Source: Chloroflexota bacterium (lineage in GTDB: Bacteria; Chloroflexota; Anaerolineae; Anaerolineales; Villigracilaceae). Taken from it: 6,597 nt of DNA. The translations under genes were made by a program, and so were the position numbers. Positions 6,271-6,597 of this stretch are shown here, piece after piece (position 1 is the first letter of the stretch; each line of letters opens with the position of its first letter). The notes beneath the pieces were generated by a model, which worked only from the letters and a program-made list of their open reading frames with translations, searched no databases and was not told the origin of the DNA. The DNA lies in assembly GCA_021796155.1 (NCBI GenBank), contig JAJYOO010000133.1:1-6597 (forward strand), given 5' to 3'.

Positions 6271-6303
6271 GCATATCAGCAGGAAGATTTTGCTGAAAAT
6301 CGT

Positions 6304-6310
6304 AAAGGAG
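6304..6310 (+). promoter_or_regulatory. Ribosome binding site deciding the start at 6318
   Basis: AAAGGAG ends 7 nt before the ATG at 6318 but only 1 nt before the in-frame ATG at 6312. The spacing selects 6318, which also puts the two lysines of a signal peptide directly after the initiator methionine. Confidence 0.8.
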
Positions 6311-6317
6311 TATGAAC

Positions 6318-6597
6318 ATGAAGAAAACCCTATTGATCGTTGTATTGTTATTGGCTGCGCTGAGCGTAGTGGGTGTGGGTGCGGCTGCCGCTCAGGGCTT
6401 TGGCGGGGGACGTGGCCCGATGATCTCCAGCGGCGAAGGCCCGCTGCACGATTACATCATCAAGGCCTATGCTGATGCTTTAAAGCTGACGCCCGACGTG
6501 CTGGAGTCCCGCCTTACGAATGGCGAGACTGTTTACCAGATCGCCCTCTCGCAGGGAATCGCAGCGGATCAGATTCCGACGCTTTTGGCGGACGCGC
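6318..6597 (+). CDS. Small exported protein of unknown function (partial, 3' end missing)
   Basis: The frame is open from the ATG at 6318 to the window end (93 codons). Residues 1-26 form a clear Sec signal peptide: MKK, a long hydrophobic core (LLIVVLLLAALSVVGVGA), then AAAAQG with likely cleavage before the Gln-Gly. A Gly/Arg-rich linker (GFGGGRGPM) follows, then a helical stretch containing LHDYIIKAYADALKLT and the motif RLTNGETVYQIALSQGI followed by DQIPTLLADA. The second part reads as short amphipathic helices in which a GET.YQIA turn repeats the rhythm of helix-loop-helix units. I have the impression that similar small secreted proteins are common in Anaerolineae genomes, but I cannot name a family. 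It has its own promoter and a strong ribosome site, and is probably not co-transcribed with uvrB. Its C-terminal length and any metal- or peptide-binding residues are unknown. Confidence 0.8.
   Translation, partial: MKKTLLIVVLLLAALSVVGVGAAAAQGFGGGRGPMISSGEGPLHDYIIKAYADALKLTPDVLESRLTNGETVYQIALSQGIAADQIPTLLADA

Noticed and set aside
6096..6296. 66-codon open frame overlapping the end of uvrB
   Set aside because: No ribosome site, no family resemblance, and it runs through the promoter of the next gene.
6276..6296. TCAGCA/TGCTGA inverted repeat in the leader of the exported protein gene, as a riboswitch or attenuator
   Set aside because: Six base pairs with a 9-nt loop is too little to support a structured regulatory RNA.

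Overview
The window looks like ordinary chromosomal DNA from a free-living bacterium of medium GC content, most likely a member of the Chloroflexota (Anaerolineae-like). That placement is an inference. It rests on the overall style of the proteins, on a Gram-positive-type LexA box (GAACnnnnGTTC) in front of uvrB, and on a small exported protein of a kind I associate with that phylum. I see no phage, plasmid, insertion-sequence, CRISPR or RNA genes.

Layout, left to right: (1) the last 103 codons of mfd (transcription-repair coupling factor) on the + strand; (2) a block of minus-strand genes read right to left: mgsA (methylglyoxal synthase), then a YdeI/OmpD-associated family gene, then a DinB/ClbS-like four-helix-bundle gene. 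Squeezed between mfd and the DinB-like gene is a decayed second copy of the C-terminal end of the YdeI gene; (3) divergent from mgsA on the + strand, a KimA-like (APC-fold) potassium/amino-acid-type permease; (4) uvrB, with an extended -10 promoter and a perfect LexA-type operator in the 38-bp gap after the permease; (5) a 214-bp gap with a plausible promoter and a 9-bp direct repeat; (6) the start of a gene for a small secreted protein of unknown function, cut by the window end.

How the parts relate: mfd and uvrB both serve nucleotide excision repair and flank the middle block, although they are separately transcribed. mgsA and the KimA-like transporter share a 79-bp divergent promoter region. 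Methylglyoxal stress and potassium movement are linked in E. coli, so a functional pairing is possible but unproven. The YdeI and DinB-like genes probably form a two-gene unit. Its unusual base composition, the vestigial ydeI tail beside it, and a nearby 9-nt-periodic inverted repeat make 313-1590 the most evolutionarily dynamic part of the window. I did not find a convincing novel multi-gene system. The best-supported noteworthy items are the LexA operator/promoter architecture of uvrB and the ydeI remnant, part of which is now translated in another frame as the end of the DinB-like protein.
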